Positions 10,194 through 19,559 of a DNA stretch of 64,000 nucleotides are shown piece by piece; within the stretch, counting starts at the first letter, position 1; each line of letters opens with the position of its first letter. The translations under genes were made by a program, and so were the position numbers. A model generated the notes under the pieces. It was not told the DNA's origin, searched no databases, and saw nothing but the letters and a program-made list of their open reading frames with translations. The stretch comes from Parundibacterium terreum (GTDB lineage: Bacteria > Pseudomonadota > Gammaproteobacteria > Burkholderiales > Burkholderiaceae_D), in NCBI RefSeq assembly GCF_014636315.1, contig NZ_BMED01000005.1, positions 62,001 through 126,000 of the forward strand, written 5' to 3'.

Positions 10194-10955
10194 ATGAACT
10201 TGCCCCAAACCGACACCTCTCTTTTTAAACGGCTGCGTTTCGTCCTCGTGGAAACTAGCCATCCTGGCAATATCGGGGCCGTTGCCAGAGCCATCAAAAC
10301 GATGGGATTTGCCGAATTGATATTGGTGAATCCACGTTTTCCTGATGCTTTAAGCAATCCCGAGGCAGTTGCTTTCGCTAGCGGTGCGCAGGATATTCTG
10401 GAAGCAGCCAGGATAGTCTCTTCAATTGACGAAGCTCTGCAGGGCTGTCATTTTGTTGCCGCGGTTAGCGCCCGTTTGCGCGAATTTTCTCCGCCGATTT
10501 TTGCCCCGCGAGCAATGGCAGAACACTTGGCGAAAGAACAAACCCAATCTGTGGCGCTGGTATTCGGCAATGAGCGCTACGGCTTGCCCAATGAAATCGT
10601 CGTCAATTGCAATGCACTGATCAATATTCCTGCCAATCCGGATTATTCTTCGCTGAACCTGGCGCAAGCGGTGCAACTGCTGGCCTACGAATGCCGCGTC
10701 GCGGAGCTTGGCGACCAGCGGCCGGTATCTGATATCGGTTTTCACGGAGTTGCGGCATCGCTCAGCGATATTGACGGCATGTATGCGCATTTGGAGCAGG
10801 CGCTGGTGGCGATTGATTTCCTTGATCCGCAAAATCCGAAAAAACTGATGCCTCGTTTGAAACGCTTATTTTCCCGCACCCAATTGGAGCAGGAAGAGGT
10901 CAATATTCTGCGCGGCATTGCAAAAAAAATACTAGATTTGAATCCAAAGAAATAA
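10194..10955 (+). CDS. trmJ: tRNA (cytidine/uridine-32-2'-O)-methyltransferase TrmJ
   Basis: A 253-residue SpoU/SPOUT family methyltransferase. The N-terminal motif VLVETSHPGNIGAVARAIKT carries the conserved Asn/Arg of motif 1, LVFGNERYGL is motif 2, and NIPANPDYSSLNLAQAV is motif 3 at the knot. A C-terminal extension of about 80 residues is typical of TrmJ rather than TrmL. It methylates the 2'-O of nucleotide 32 in tRNA. ATG 10194 is the first start giving the complete domain. It diverges from suhB. Confidence 0.92.
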   Translation: MNLPQTDTSLFKRLRFVLVETSHPGNIGAVARAIKTMGFAELILVNPRFPDALSNPEAVAFASGAQDILEAARIVSSIDEALQGCHFVAAVSARLREFSPPIFAPRAMAEHLAKEQTQSVALVFGNERYGLPNEIVVNCNALINIPANPDYSSLNLAQAVQLLAYECRVAELGDQRPVSDIGFHGVAASLSDIDGMYAHLEQALVAIDFLDPQNPKKLMPRLKRLFSRTQLEQEEVNILRGIAKKILDLNPKK

Positions 10956-10989
10956 GTGCTTCGTATCACTCCATTGCTGCAGTATTCCC

Positions 10990-11013
10990 ATAAATTTCCG
11001 CATGGAAATTTAT
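10990..11013. repeat. inverted repeat after trmJ
   Basis: ATAAATTTCC (10990-10999), loop GCAT, GGAAATTTAT (11004-11013). A perfect 10-bp stem 35 bp after the trmJ stop, without a T-tract. It may end trmJ transcripts or be a regulatory dyad ahead of the FimV-like gene. Confidence 0.5.
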
Positions 11014-11169
11014 CTGCGGTATGAATTGCTAAATATGTTGAAATTCACACAGATAAGGCTCTTTTTTAGGGGTATTGTCTTTTGTGTTTGTTATAAAGCA
11101 AGTAAGATTGCTGTAATACCGACATGTTCAGCATCGTGGATTTGATCAACCACTTATTAGGACATCATT

Positions 11170-13101
11170 ATTTTTCTTCAAGCCAGCCGCCCATCCTTAC
11201 GCTTTATACTTGTTGCCATCCTTGCATTGTGTTCCGCCGCATCCGCACAAGCACTTGGTTTGGGGGAGCTTCGCGTTCAATCAGCCTTGGGTCAGCCGCT
11301 CAGAGCCAGCCTTAGTTTGCTCGGTGTCGAAGGAGATTTTGCGCAATCGTGCATCCGCGCCAAACTGGAGTCGGCTGAAGGAAGCCCGATTGCAAACATC
11401 GCCATTTCGCTTTCCAGCGGCGGATCCAACCGGCTAGTGACGTTGACGACCAGGCAGAGCGTGCAGGAGCCTGCCGCCCGCATGGTCGTTGATGTTGGCT
11501 GCGATGCGCAAATACACCGCGAATTCATGCTGTTGCTAGACCCGCCTCTGTTCGCATCGGCATCGTCGCGCGCAGAATTGCAGATAGCTCAGCCAGATTC
11601 CGATAACACCGTTCCTGTTGCTCCCGCGGCTGTGCCGGCACGCAGGGGTAAGCCTGTCCCGCGTGCGGCAACCGGTGCAGCAACCGGCTCAGACTTGGCT
11701 TCGGATGAGCTTCCACCTAAGTCCAAGCCAGCAAAACAAGCCAAGGCGCCGGCAAGTACGGCAGGCAGCGTCAGCAAGACTTTAAAAGCGCCGAAAGACG
11801 TGTTGAAGCTGTCGGATGATACCGAGGTGATTCCGCAGCAGGGCCTGCGTCTGAGCGACACCCTGTCGGAAAGGCCGACCAGCAATCAGCAGAATATGGC
11901 AGAGCTACGACTCGCCCAGGCTGAACTGGCAGCGTTGCTGCGCGGGGAAAATCCGGAAAAAGCATCGGATGACCAGATAAAGGCAGACCAGCAGAAAGTG
12001 CAGGCACTACAGGCCGAGTCAAATCAGTTGAAGCGGCAAAGCCAGGCCGACAAGGCCGAGTTGGAGTCCCTGCGCGAGAACAGCTTTTCACGCAACTGGA
12101 TAGTTGCTTTGGCTGGATTGCTGTTGCTGGGCCTGGTTGCGCTGGCTGTCCTCGTCGTGTTGTTGAGGCGCCAGGCGCAAAAAACAGCGTTCGCCTGGAC
12201 TGAGCAAAATGCTGAAAAGGCCAGCGCCGAGCCAAAGATGAGCGTTGAGGAAATCGTCAATAGCGTACAGGCATCTTACGGACCGAGTACCATTGCAGGC
12301 GGCGCACCCGTAGCGTCTGCCGATGCGGCTGCCGACAAGGCCGCTCTCGCACTGGCTGCCAATTCCGGATCGGGATCGCTGGCAAGGAATACCGGATCCA
12401 CGGCAAGGACTGCGCCGGCCAAGTTGAATTTGCCATCACTGGAAGATACCAATAGCAGCACCTTCAATTTCTTTGCCGCCAAAGGCAATTCCATGAAGGT
12501 GGAAGAAATCTCCGATGTGACGCAAGAGGCTGAATTCTGGATGTCGGTCAATGACCCGCAAAGGGCCATCGAAATCCTGGAGCCGCAAGCTGCTATCGAC
12601 GTGCCGGATTCTCCTGTGCCTTGGTTATATCTGCTGGATTTGTATCGTGTTACCAAGAACAAGGAAAAATACGATACCTTGCGGGACCGCTTCATCCTGA
12701 TATTCAATGCGAATATTCCTGATTTTGAGACTGATCCTGCCGATAGTACGGCGCGTTTGCTGGAAGACTTTGAACATCTGATGGGCAAGATCTGCGGCCT
12801 CTGGAATACCAATGACATCCTGCCTTTCCTGCAAAGCCTGCTGATAGATGACAGGGATGGCAAGCGCATGGGCTTTGAATTGCCGGTGTACCGCGATATC
12901 CTGCTGCTGATCGCTATAGCAAATGAACTGGAGCGCGTAAAAGCCCAGGGCGGTGGTTCAGGCGGCAGATGGACCAACGATGAGGAGTTGACGATACCGG
13001 ATGTCTCTACTCTGAACCGGCCGAAAGAAGAAAAGAACGATTTCAATCCTATCGATTTCGAAGTGATCGACTTCCCCAAGAGTTTCCCCGCCAATAAATA
13101 A
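11170..13101 (+). CDS. FimV-like envelope protein, probable ATT start
   Basis: The frame gives 643 residues from ATT 11170. It contains an Ala-rich signal peptide ending CSAASAQA, the FimV N-terminal signature (LGLGELRVQSALGQPLRASL), a Pro/Lys/Ala linker, a coiled coil around residues 220-300, one membrane helix near residues 310-335, and an acidic C-terminal TPR-like domain (about 440-640). FimV-type proteins organise type IV pili or polar complexes; no LysM domain is obvious here. The first ATG/GTG/TTG in frame is TTG 11227, which would lie inside the signal peptide. ATT 11170 has AGGA 7 bp upstream. A stop at 11158-11160 rules out anything further upstream. Confidence 0.8.
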   Translation: MFLQASRPSLRFILVAILALCSAASAQALGLGELRVQSALGQPLRASLSLLGVEGDFAQSCIRAKLESAEGSPIANIAISLSSGGSNRLVTLTTRQSVQEPAARMVVDVGCDAQIHREFMLLLDPPLFASASSRAELQIAQPDSDNTVPVAPAAVPARRGKPVPRAATGAATGSDLASDELPPKSKPAKQAKAPASTAGSVSKTLKAPKDVLKLSDDTEVIPQQGLRLSDTLSERPTSNQQNMAELRLAQAELAALLRGENPEKASDDQIKADQQKVQALQAESNQLKRQSQADKAELESLRENSFSRNWIVALAGLLLLGLVALAVLVVLLRRQAQKTAFAWTEQNAEKASAEPKMSVEEIVNSVQASYGPSTIAGGAPVASADAAADKAALALAANSGSGSLARNTGSTARTAPAKLNLPSLEDTNSSTFNFFAAKGNSMKVEEISDVTQEAEFWMSVNDPQRAIEILEPQAAIDVPDSPVPWLYLLDLYRVTKNKEKYDTLRDRFILIFNANIPDFETDPADSTARLLEDFEHLMGKICGLWNTNDILPFLQSLLIDDRDGKRMGFELPVYRDILLLIAIANELERVKAQGGGSGGRWTNDEELTIPDVSTLNRPKEEKNDFNPIDFEVIDFPKSFPANK

Positions 13102-13104
13102 GAC

Positions 13105-13128
13105 ACAGGCAGTGCTTGCGCTGCCTGT
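13105..13128 (+). repeat. hairpin after the FimV-like gene
   Basis: ACAGGCAG (13105-13112) and CTGCCTGT (13121-13128) form an 8-bp stem immediately after the stop codon. No T-run follows, so termination here is uncertain. Confidence 0.45.
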
Positions 13129-13219
13129 CGGCAACCGGCTATCTGGCCGACTCTCCGGCCGATTTGCACACCGGCCAAATTATAATAATGAAATAAACAT
13201 ATAGAAGCAGGAGACAGAA

Positions 13220-13867
13220 ATGATCAAGTTATGCGGTTTCTCGACCAGTAATTACTACAATAAAGTGAAGCTGGCCTTGCTGGAAAAAGGCGTGGAATTT
13301 GAAGAGCATCTGGTCTGGACTGACCGTTCGCCGGCCCTGTTGGAGAAATCTCCATTAGGGAAGGTGCCATATCTGGAAACCGAGCAGGGAGTATTGATCG
13401 AGTCGCAGGTCATCGCCGACTACATTGAATCGGCCTATCCTGAGCATCCGCTGATGCCTGCCGACCCCATTGCGGCTGCCAAGATCCGTGAGCTGATTAC
13501 TTTCATGGAGCTGCATCTGGAGCTGGTGGCGCGGGAACTATATCCTCTGGCTTTTTTTGGCGGCACGATTACAGAAGAAGTGAAAAATAAAGCCGAAAAA
13601 CTATTGAGGCGCAACACGAAGGCCTTTGCCAAGTTTGCCAAATTTTCTCCTTACATAGGCGGCAGCGAGTTTACGATGGCTGATTGCGTGGCGCTGGCCC
13701 ATCTTCCTTTGGTGGGAATGGCGACCAAGATAGTCTATGGAGAGGATATGCTGGCAGACTTGCCTGTGCGCGAGTACACCAAGATGCTGGCGGAACGGCC
13801 TACCGTGCAAAAAGTGAATGCGGACCGCAAGGCAAATCAGGAACTGATGATGAGCCGGGGCAAATAA
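13220..13867 (+). CDS. glutathione S-transferase family protein
   Basis: A 215-residue GST-fold protein. The thioredoxin-like N-terminal domain has the candidate catalytic region CGFSTSNYYNKVKLAL and the conserved cis-Pro/Ser segments GKVPYLE and LIESQVIADYIE. The all-helical C-terminal domain spans about residues 85-215 and has the N-capping motif FTMADC. Substrate is unknown; detoxification is likely, but a stringent-starvation-protein-like role cannot be excluded. A strong site (GCAGGAGACA) precedes ATG 13220 and a TATAAT-like element is at 13181-13186. A terminator follows. Confidence 0.85.
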   Translation: MIKLCGFSTSNYYNKVKLALLEKGVEFEEHLVWTDRSPALLEKSPLGKVPYLETEQGVLIESQVIADYIESAYPEHPLMPADPIAAAKIRELITFMELHLELVARELYPLAFFGGTITEEVKNKAEKLLRRNTKAFAKFAKFSPYIGGSEFTMADCVALAHLPLVGMATKIVYGEDMLADLPVREYTKMLAERPTVQKVNADRKANQELMMSRGK

Positions 13868-13892
13868 GGCGGCTACTGCTACTGCCATCGAA

Positions 13893-13924
13893 AATAAAAA
13901 AGGAGGGCGTGCCCTCCTTTTTTG
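13893..13924. terminator. bidirectional terminator between the GST and PP2C genes
   Basis: A stem AAGGAGGG/CCCTCCTT with loop CGTG around 13900-13919, flanked by A and T runs. It sits between converging genes. Confidence 0.9.
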
Positions 13925-13951
13925 CATTTGAACGCTGTATCTCGCTTCCGG

Positions 13952-14752
13952 CTATACCGCCCTGCGCATTTTTTCCGCGACATAGGTTTTTACCTCGACT
14001 GGCGGCGTCACCAGTTTGACGATCGCGAAGGTACAGTTATCTCCATGGCCGGTACCCCGTTCACGGGCCTTCCTGATCAACAGTTCGGAAGCCTGGCGCG
14101 GCGAATTTGCAGCGACGCCGACTGAGAGCTCAGTATCGCTGAAATAATGCCACAGGCCGTCAGAGCACAGCAGGAACGAGTCTCCTGCCTGCAGATTGTC
14201 ATGCTGCCCGAAGCTGATGTAAGGCGGTGTAGTGCTGGAACCCAGAACATTGACCAGGATATTGGACATTTTATGGGTTTTGGCTTCTTCCTCGGTGATT
14301 TTCCCCTCTGCGACCAGTTTTTCCACGTAGGAGTGGTCCAAGGTCCTGTCGGCAAAATTGGGGCCGCTGAAACGGTACAGGCGGGAGTCGCCGGCATGTG
14401 CCCAGATCGCCTGCTTTTGCGGCGTGATGACGAGTGCCACGAAAGTGCTATGAGGTTCTTTTTCTGCAGAGACGCCGGTCAGCTTGATGACGGTATGCGC
14501 CTCGGTAACGATAGTTTCCAGCATTTTTTTGACGTCGTTTTCCGGAGAAAATTCGTCGAATAAGTGTTTGGCTGTACGGATAACCTGTTCGGCAGCCATG
14601 GCGCCGCCGCTCTTGCCGCCCATACCGTCGGCCAGCACGGCCATCATATAGCCTGGCGCACGCGGCGCCGCAAACAGGCCGACCCTGTCCTGTTGTTCTT
14701 TTCTGTCACCGATGTGTTGTCCGGTGCCTGCTTCGATCTTATATTGGCTCAT
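13952..14752 (-). CDS. PP2C-type serine/threonine protein phosphatase
   Basis: A 266-residue PPM/PP2C phosphatase. Metal-binding motifs are DGMGG (42-46), AGDSRLYR (near 119-126), CSDGLW and the final GDNCT. It removes phosphate from Ser/Thr of proteins, with two Mn/Mg ions. The N-terminus NIGxRxEQQD-like segment (HIGDRKEQQDR) is typical of bacterial single-domain members such as Stp/PrpC. No kinase is adjacent; the nearest Ser/Thr kinase is about 48 kb away at the end of the window. The upstream region is AT-rich and probably holds its promoter. Confidence 0.92.
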   Translation of the reverse strand: MSQYKIEAGTGQHIGDRKEQQDRVGLFAAPRAPGYMMAVLADGMGGKSGGAMAAEQVIRTAKHLFDEFSPENDVKKMLETIVTEAHTVIKLTGVSAEKEPHSTFVALVITPQKQAIWAHAGDSRLYRFSGPNFADRTLDHSYVEKLVAEGKITEEEAKTHKMSNILVNVLGSSTTPPYISFGQHDNLQAGDSFLLCSDGLWHYFSDTELSVGVAANSPRQASELLIRKARERGTGHGDNCTFAIVKLVTPPVEVKTYVAEKMRRAV

Positions 14753-14912
14753 ACGTCTTGGTAGATTAAACTATAGGATGCATCTGTTTTTATGTGAATC
14801 AACATATGAATTAATGATTAATTGCTATTTTTATGTATTTCCAGCAATTAGTTAGCTTACCCTAATTCAATTCATGCAGTCGCTCTAATTAATTTCATTT
14901 TACTGTAACCTG

Positions 14913-15119
14913 ATGACTATGAGCCACCCCGAAGAAATACAGCAACGCATAATTGAGTTGGAGGTCGAGCACCGCGACCTCGACGTCGTCATCGAAACCC
15001 TCGTGAAAGACCAGCACCATGATGAGTTGCAACTGCGCCGGCTCAAGAAGCGCAAGCTACAGTTGAAAGATCACATTACATTGCTAAAAATGCAAATGAT
15101 GCCGGACGTGCCGGCTTGA
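14913..15119 (+). CDS. DUF465 (YdcH-like) small coiled-coil protein
   Basis: A 68-residue, charged helical protein. The pattern ELEVEHRDLDVVIE...DELQLRRLKKRKLQLKDHI matches the DUF465/YdcH family, small coiled-coil proteins of unknown function found widely in proteobacteria. Translation may start at ATG 14913 or at the second Met (14919). It lies 90 bp ahead of the DinG-type helicase in the same direction. Confidence 0.82.
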   Translation: MTMSHPEEIQQRIIELEVEHRDLDVVIETLVKDQHHDELQLRRLKKRKLQLKDHITLLKMQMMPDVPA

Positions 15120-15209
15120 TTTTTCGTTGTAATCCCGCATCAACTCATGCTTTACTCTATGTCTTACTTCGTGCCTTGCTTCATGGCCTTACTTTTTTAA
15201 CAGCACATT

Positions 15210-17222
15210 TTGATTGAATCTACACCAGCGTCGAATACGGTCGGCAAGCACGACGAAGAGGTCGAGCAGATTTTCGGAGCGACGGGCCTGTTGAGCGCGT
15301 CGATCAAGGGATACAAGCCGCGCCAGGCGCAAACGGAGATGGCCAAGGCGATCGCCAACGCCATCGTCGGACAGACGACTCTGCTGGCCGAAGCCGGCAC
15401 CGGCACGGGAAAAACCTATGCCTACCTGACGCCAGCCCTGCTATGGGGAGGCAAGGTCATCGTCTCTACCGGTACCAAGAACTTGCAGGATCAATTGTTC
15501 CTGCGGGATATTCCCACCATCAAGAAGGTGTTGAATGCGCCGGTATCGGTGGCCTTGTTAAAAGGGCGTGCCAATTACCTGTGCCATTTCCATCTTGAGC
15601 GCACCCTGCAGAACGGCCGCCTGAGTTCGCCGCAGGACGTGGGCTATCTGCGCGATATCTCGCGCTTCATGAAAACCACCAGCACCGGCGACAAGGCCGA
15701 GCTGGCGCGCGTGCCGGAGACTGCGCCGGTATGGAATCTGGTGACATCCACGCGCGACAATTGCATGGGCGCCGAATGCCAGTACTATCAGGACTGCTTT
15801 GTGATGAAGGCGCGCAAGGAGGCGCAGCAGGCCGATGTGGTGGTAGTCAATCACCATCTGTTCTTTGCTGACGTCGCATTGAAAGATACCGGCGTCGCAG
15901 AATTGCTGCCGTCGGCCAATACGGTGATCTTCGATGAGGCACACCAGTTGCCGGATACTGCGACGCTGTTTTTCGGTGAAACCATTTCCACGTCGCAGAT
16001 ACTGGAACTGTGCCGCGACGTGCAGGCAGAAGGTCTGTCGCATGCCAGGGATGGCGCCGAATGGGCCAAGATCGTGGCGCCGGTAGAGCGTGCAACGCGC
16101 GATTTGCGCCTCACTTTCCCGCAGGATTCGGTACGCCTGTCTTTGCCGCAGATTGCGGCCTCAAGTCCCTTCTTTCCAGCGCTGGAAACCTTGAAAGACA
16201 GTTTCGAGGACATGATCGCTGTACTGGAAACCCAGGCCCAAAGGGCGGAAACACTGGAGCAGTGCCGGGTCAGGGCGATTGCATTGCGGGACCAGTTGCA
16301 TGACTGGAATGACGATCCGCCTGCTAAAAATGCAGCTAACAAGCCGGAGTGCGTGCTGTGGGTAGAGGCGTTTTCCGTGTCGCTGCAATTGCACAAGACG
16401 CCGCTGTCCATCGCGCCCATCTTTAACAAGCAGAGGGAAGGCGTGCCCCGCACCTGGATCTTTACGTCGGCGACGATGGCGGTCAAAAACGACTTCAGCC
16501 ACTATGTCTCGCAGATGGGATTGTGGGACGAGCCTGCACGCACCTGGCCAAGTCCTTTCGATTACCAGAACCAGGGTTTGCTGTATGTGCCGGAAGGCAT
16601 GCCGCAGCCGAATTCCTATGAGTACAGCGATGCAGTCGTCGACATGGCCTTGCCGATGATAGAGGCAGCAGGAGGCCGCACTTTTTTGCTGTGCACGACG
16701 ATCAAGGCGGTCAAGCATAGTGCTGAGCGCCTACGCGATGAATTCCAGAAACGCAAATTGCCGTTTCCGCTGTTTGTGCAGGGGGACGCCGGCCGAACGG
16801 AATTGCTTGACCGTTTCCGCGCGGCGGGCAATGGCGTATTGATAGGCAGCCAGAGTTTCTGGGAAGGTGTTGACGTGCGGGGTGAGGCCTTGTCGCTGGT
16901 CGTCATTGACAAGCTGCCATTCTCTCCACCCGACGATCCTGTATTGGCGGCGCGGATAGAGGCGATGGAAAAGAAGGGCCTGAACGGCTTTGTTCATCAC
17001 CAATTGCCCGAAGCGATCATCAACCTGAAGCAGGGCGCAGGGCGCCTGATACGCGATGAAACGGACAGGGGCGTGCTGATGATTTGCGATCCACGCCTGA
17101 TATCCAAGCCGTATGGAAAACGTATCTGGCAAAGCTTGCCGGCATTTTCACGCACCCGCAAAGCGGAAGATGTAGTCAATTTCTTCAGCGGGGTGCCGGC
17201 CAGCGAGCCGGATGCCGCTTAG
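15210..17222 (+). CDS. DinG/YoaA-type ATP-dependent DNA helicase
   Basis: A 670-residue XPD-like superfamily 2 helicase. Walker A is EAGTGTGKT (61-69), the iron-sulfur cysteines are Cys125, Cys185, Cys190 and Cys196, and the Walker B box is DEAH (242-245). C-terminal motifs include FLLCTTIKAVKHSAERL, GSQSFWEGVDV and QGAGRLIRDETDRG. With all four cysteines present it should carry a 4Fe-4S cluster and unwind 5'-tailed DNA during repair. Closer in size to YoaA (about 640) than to E. coli DinG (716). TTG 15210 is the only conventional start after an in-frame TAA at 15198, and no strong ribosome site is seen. Confidence 0.9.
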   Translation: MIESTPASNTVGKHDEEVEQIFGATGLLSASIKGYKPRQAQTEMAKAIANAIVGQTTLLAEAGTGTGKTYAYLTPALLWGGKVIVSTGTKNLQDQLFLRDIPTIKKVLNAPVSVALLKGRANYLCHFHLERTLQNGRLSSPQDVGYLRDISRFMKTTSTGDKAELARVPETAPVWNLVTSTRDNCMGAECQYYQDCFVMKARKEAQQADVVVVNHHLFFADVALKDTGVAELLPSANTVIFDEAHQLPDTATLFFGETISTSQILELCRDVQAEGLSHARDGAEWAKIVAPVERATRDLRLTFPQDSVRLSLPQIAASSPFFPALETLKDSFEDMIAVLETQAQRAETLEQCRVRAIALRDQLHDWNDDPPAKNAANKPECVLWVEAFSVSLQLHKTPLSIAPIFNKQREGVPRTWIFTSATMAVKNDFSHYVSQMGLWDEPARTWPSPFDYQNQGLLYVPEGMPQPNSYEYSDAVVDMALPMIEAAGGRTFLLCTTIKAVKHSAERLRDEFQKRKLPFPLFVQGDAGRTELLDRFRAAGNGVLIGSQSFWEGVDVRGEALSLVVIDKLPFSPPDDPVLAARIEAMEKKGLNGFVHHQLPEAIINLKQGAGRLIRDETDRGVLMICDPRLISKPYGKRIWQSLPAFSRTRKAEDVVNFFSGVPASEPDAA

Positions 17223-17260
17223 CTTAGCGTGGCCTGATCCACCTACAAAACTTTGCAGAT

Positions 17261-17294
17261 AAAAAAGGCCACAACCTGGGTTGTGGCCTTTTGC
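17261..17294. terminator. bidirectional terminator
   Basis: AAAAGGCCACAA (17263-17274), loop CCTGGG, TTGTGGCCTTTT (17281-17292), between the convergent helicase and M13 peptidase genes. Confidence 0.92.
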
Positions 17295-17335
17295 ATTTGC
17301 ATCGCCGCCAGGCGATGCATTTGAGATGACTGCTA

Positions 17336-19405
17336 TTACCAGATGGATACGCGGTCTGTCGGCGCCAGATACATCTTGTCGCCTTCCTTCACGTTAAACG
17401 ACTTGTAGAAGTCAGGCATATTGCGCAATGTACCGTTCGCGCGGAACTCAGGCGGGGAGTGCGGATCTGTCTTGATGCGTACGATTGCCGCCTCGTCGCG
17501 CATTTTGCCGCGCCATACCTGCGCGAAGCCGGTGAAGAAACGCTGGTCGCCAGTCAGGCCGCCCAGCACTGGTGCCGGTTTGCCATTCAGGGAGATCTTG
17601 TAGGCTTTGTAAGCAATGGACAGGCCGGAGTTGTCGGCAATGTTTTCACCCAGAGTCAACTCGCCATTGACGTTATAGCCGGGAACCGGGCTGAAAGCAT
17701 TGTATTGCTTGACCAGCACTGCAGTCTTGGCTGCAAACTTCTCGTGGTCTTCCTTGGTCCACCAATCGCGCAGATTGCCGGTGCCGTCATACTGGGCACC
17801 CTGGTCGTCAAAGCCATGGCTGATTTCATGACCGATGACCGCGCCGATGCCGCCATAGTTGACCGCGTCATCTGCCTTTGGATCGAAGAACGGTGGTTGC
17901 AAGATGGCAGCCGGGAACACGATCTCGTTCATTTCCGGATTGTAGTAGGCATTGACGGTTTGCGGCGTCATGCCCCATTCGTCACGGTCTACAGGTTTGC
18001 CCAGTTTGTCGAGCTCAACTTGCGACGCAAAGATGGCAGAGCGGCGCGCGTTGCCGACGGCATCGCCTTTGACAACTTGCAAGGCGGAATAGTCGCGCCA
18101 TTTCTTAGGATAGCCGATCTTTGGCGTAAAGGAAGCCAGCTTTGCCTGTGCTTCTTTCTTCGTCTCAGGGCTCATCCAGTCCAGCGTATCTATGCTCTGG
18201 CGATACGCAGCCAGCAGATTGGCGACCAACTGTTCCATCCTGGCTTTGCTGGCTGCCGGAAAATGTTTTTCCACATACAGTTTGCCCAGGCTTTCACCCA
18301 TTGCACCATCGACCAGATGCACGCCGCGCTTCCAGCGTTCTTCCTGTTTTGGTACACCGTTCAGTACGGTGGAATAGAACGCAAAGTTTTCTTCCGCGAA
18401 GGCTTTTGGCAATTGGCTTGCGGCAGAGCTCAGCATGCGCCATTTGAAGTAGGTCTTCCAGGTTTCCAAAGGCATATCTTGCACGACTTTGCTGAAGCCG
18501 GTCAGGTAGCTAGGTTGACTGACAACGATATAGGTAATCTTGTCTTGAATGCCCAAAGCTTTCAGGTAGGCATTCATGTCATAGCCCGGTGTCAGCGCAT
18601 CCAGCTTGCTCAATTCTATCTTGTTATAGGTTTTGACCGGATCGCGGTTTTCTACCTTGGTCCACTGTGCTTTAGCCAGTGCAGTTTCCAGCGCCAGGAT
18701 ATCGGCCGCGCTCTTGGCAGCATCCTTATCGCCAGCCATGGACAGCATTTTCTCAACGTGTGCGACGTATTTGGTACGTGCTGCTTTCAGGCGGGTATCG
18801 TCGTCTTTCAGGTAGTAGTCGCGATCAGGCATGCCCAGGCCGCTTTGGCTCAGGTCGGCGACATACTTGGTAGAGTCCTTGGCGTCCAGATGGATACCGA
18901 TATCGTAAGGTGCGGTACCGCTGATCAGGTTCAGGTAGGCGATCATCGCCGGGAATTGCTTTTTATCGGTGATGGCTGCGACCTGGGCAAAATCTGCTGC
19001 CAGCGGTTTCAGGCCCAATGCTTCGATATTGGCTTCGTCCATGTAAGTGGCATACATGTCGGCGATCTTGGCTGCTTCAGTTCCCGGCTTGGTATTGGTA
19101 TCTTTGGCAAGTGCCTTGATGATATCGCCCAATTGCGGTACGGTCGATTCACGCAGATCCAGGAAGGCGCCGGCGCCGGATTTATCGCCTGGGATAGTAG
19201 AAGTTTTCAACCAGTGGCCATTGACGTGACGGAAAAAGTCTTCTTGCGGCTTGACGCTGGCGTCATTGTTTTTTGTATAAATACCGGACAACAAGACCGT
19301 GGATGACGATGCTGCTGTCGCTTTCGCCGGTTCGGCGGCTTGGAGCTGGATGCTGGTAGCACCTGCAAACATAAGCGCGATAGCGCCAAAAAGCTTGGAA
19401 TTCAC
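17336..19405 (-). CDS. M13 family zinc metallopeptidase (PepO/neprilysin type)
   Basis: A 689-residue secreted M13 peptidase. It has a cleavable signal peptide (MNSKLFGAIALMFAGATSIQ, cut near LQA-AEP). Zinc motif HEISH is near residue 526 in VIGHEISHGFDDQG, the third ligand Glu is in GENIADNSG about 60 residues later, and the protein ends with the typical C-terminal Trp (SIW). The NAYY segment ahead of the zinc site is also conserved. It probably degrades peptides up to a few kDa in the periplasm, which fits with the dipeptide transporter encoded just upstream on the same strand. Confidence 0.93.
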   Translation of the reverse strand: MNSKLFGAIALMFAGATSIQLQAAEPAKATAASSSTVLLSGIYTKNNDASVKPQEDFFRHVNGHWLKTSTIPGDKSGAGAFLDLRESTVPQLGDIIKALAKDTNTKPGTEAAKIADMYATYMDEANIEALGLKPLAADFAQVAAITDKKQFPAMIAYLNLISGTAPYDIGIHLDAKDSTKYVADLSQSGLGMPDRDYYLKDDDTRLKAARTKYVAHVEKMLSMAGDKDAAKSAADILALETALAKAQWTKVENRDPVKTYNKIELSKLDALTPGYDMNAYLKALGIQDKITYIVVSQPSYLTGFSKVVQDMPLETWKTYFKWRMLSSAASQLPKAFAEENFAFYSTVLNGVPKQEERWKRGVHLVDGAMGESLGKLYVEKHFPAASKARMEQLVANLLAAYRQSIDTLDWMSPETKKEAQAKLASFTPKIGYPKKWRDYSALQVVKGDAVGNARRSAIFASQVELDKLGKPVDRDEWGMTPQTVNAYYNPEMNEIVFPAAILQPPFFDPKADDAVNYGGIGAVIGHEISHGFDDQGAQYDGTGNLRDWWTKEDHEKFAAKTAVLVKQYNAFSPVPGYNVNGELTLGENIADNSGLSIAYKAYKISLNGKPAPVLGGLTGDQRFFTGFAQVWRGKMRDEAAIVRIKTDPHSPPEFRANGTLRNMPDFYKSFNVKEGDKMYLAPTDRVSIW

Positions 19406-19498
19406 TAATAACTCTCCCTAAAATTGGATGGCTTTATTTTAAAAACTGGTCTGATATTGTCTTTGAAACACTGCAATTCAGAACCGTGCTACATAGAC

Positions 19499-19531
19499 CG
19501 GCGCACGGCAATTTAGTTCTGCCGTGCGCCG
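19499..19531. repeat. perfect 12-bp inverted repeat between dppF and the M13 gene
   Basis: Arms 19499-19510 and 19520-19531 with a 9-base loop. There is no T-run on the minus strand, so it could be a dppF transcript end or an attenuator before the peptidase gene. Confidence 0.6.
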
Positions 19532-19559
19532 CTTATTTTTACTATTGTTTAGCTTATTT

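Noticed and set aside
11124..11315. ATG-started frame overlapping the FimV-like start
   Set aside because: It runs out of frame into the FimV-like gene and encodes no recognisable protein. It is kept only as a frameshift alternative for the missing start codon.
17459..19306. 615-residue plus-strand frame opposite the M13 peptidase
   Set aside because: No domain, signal or start support; it is a shadow of the well-supported peptidase gene.
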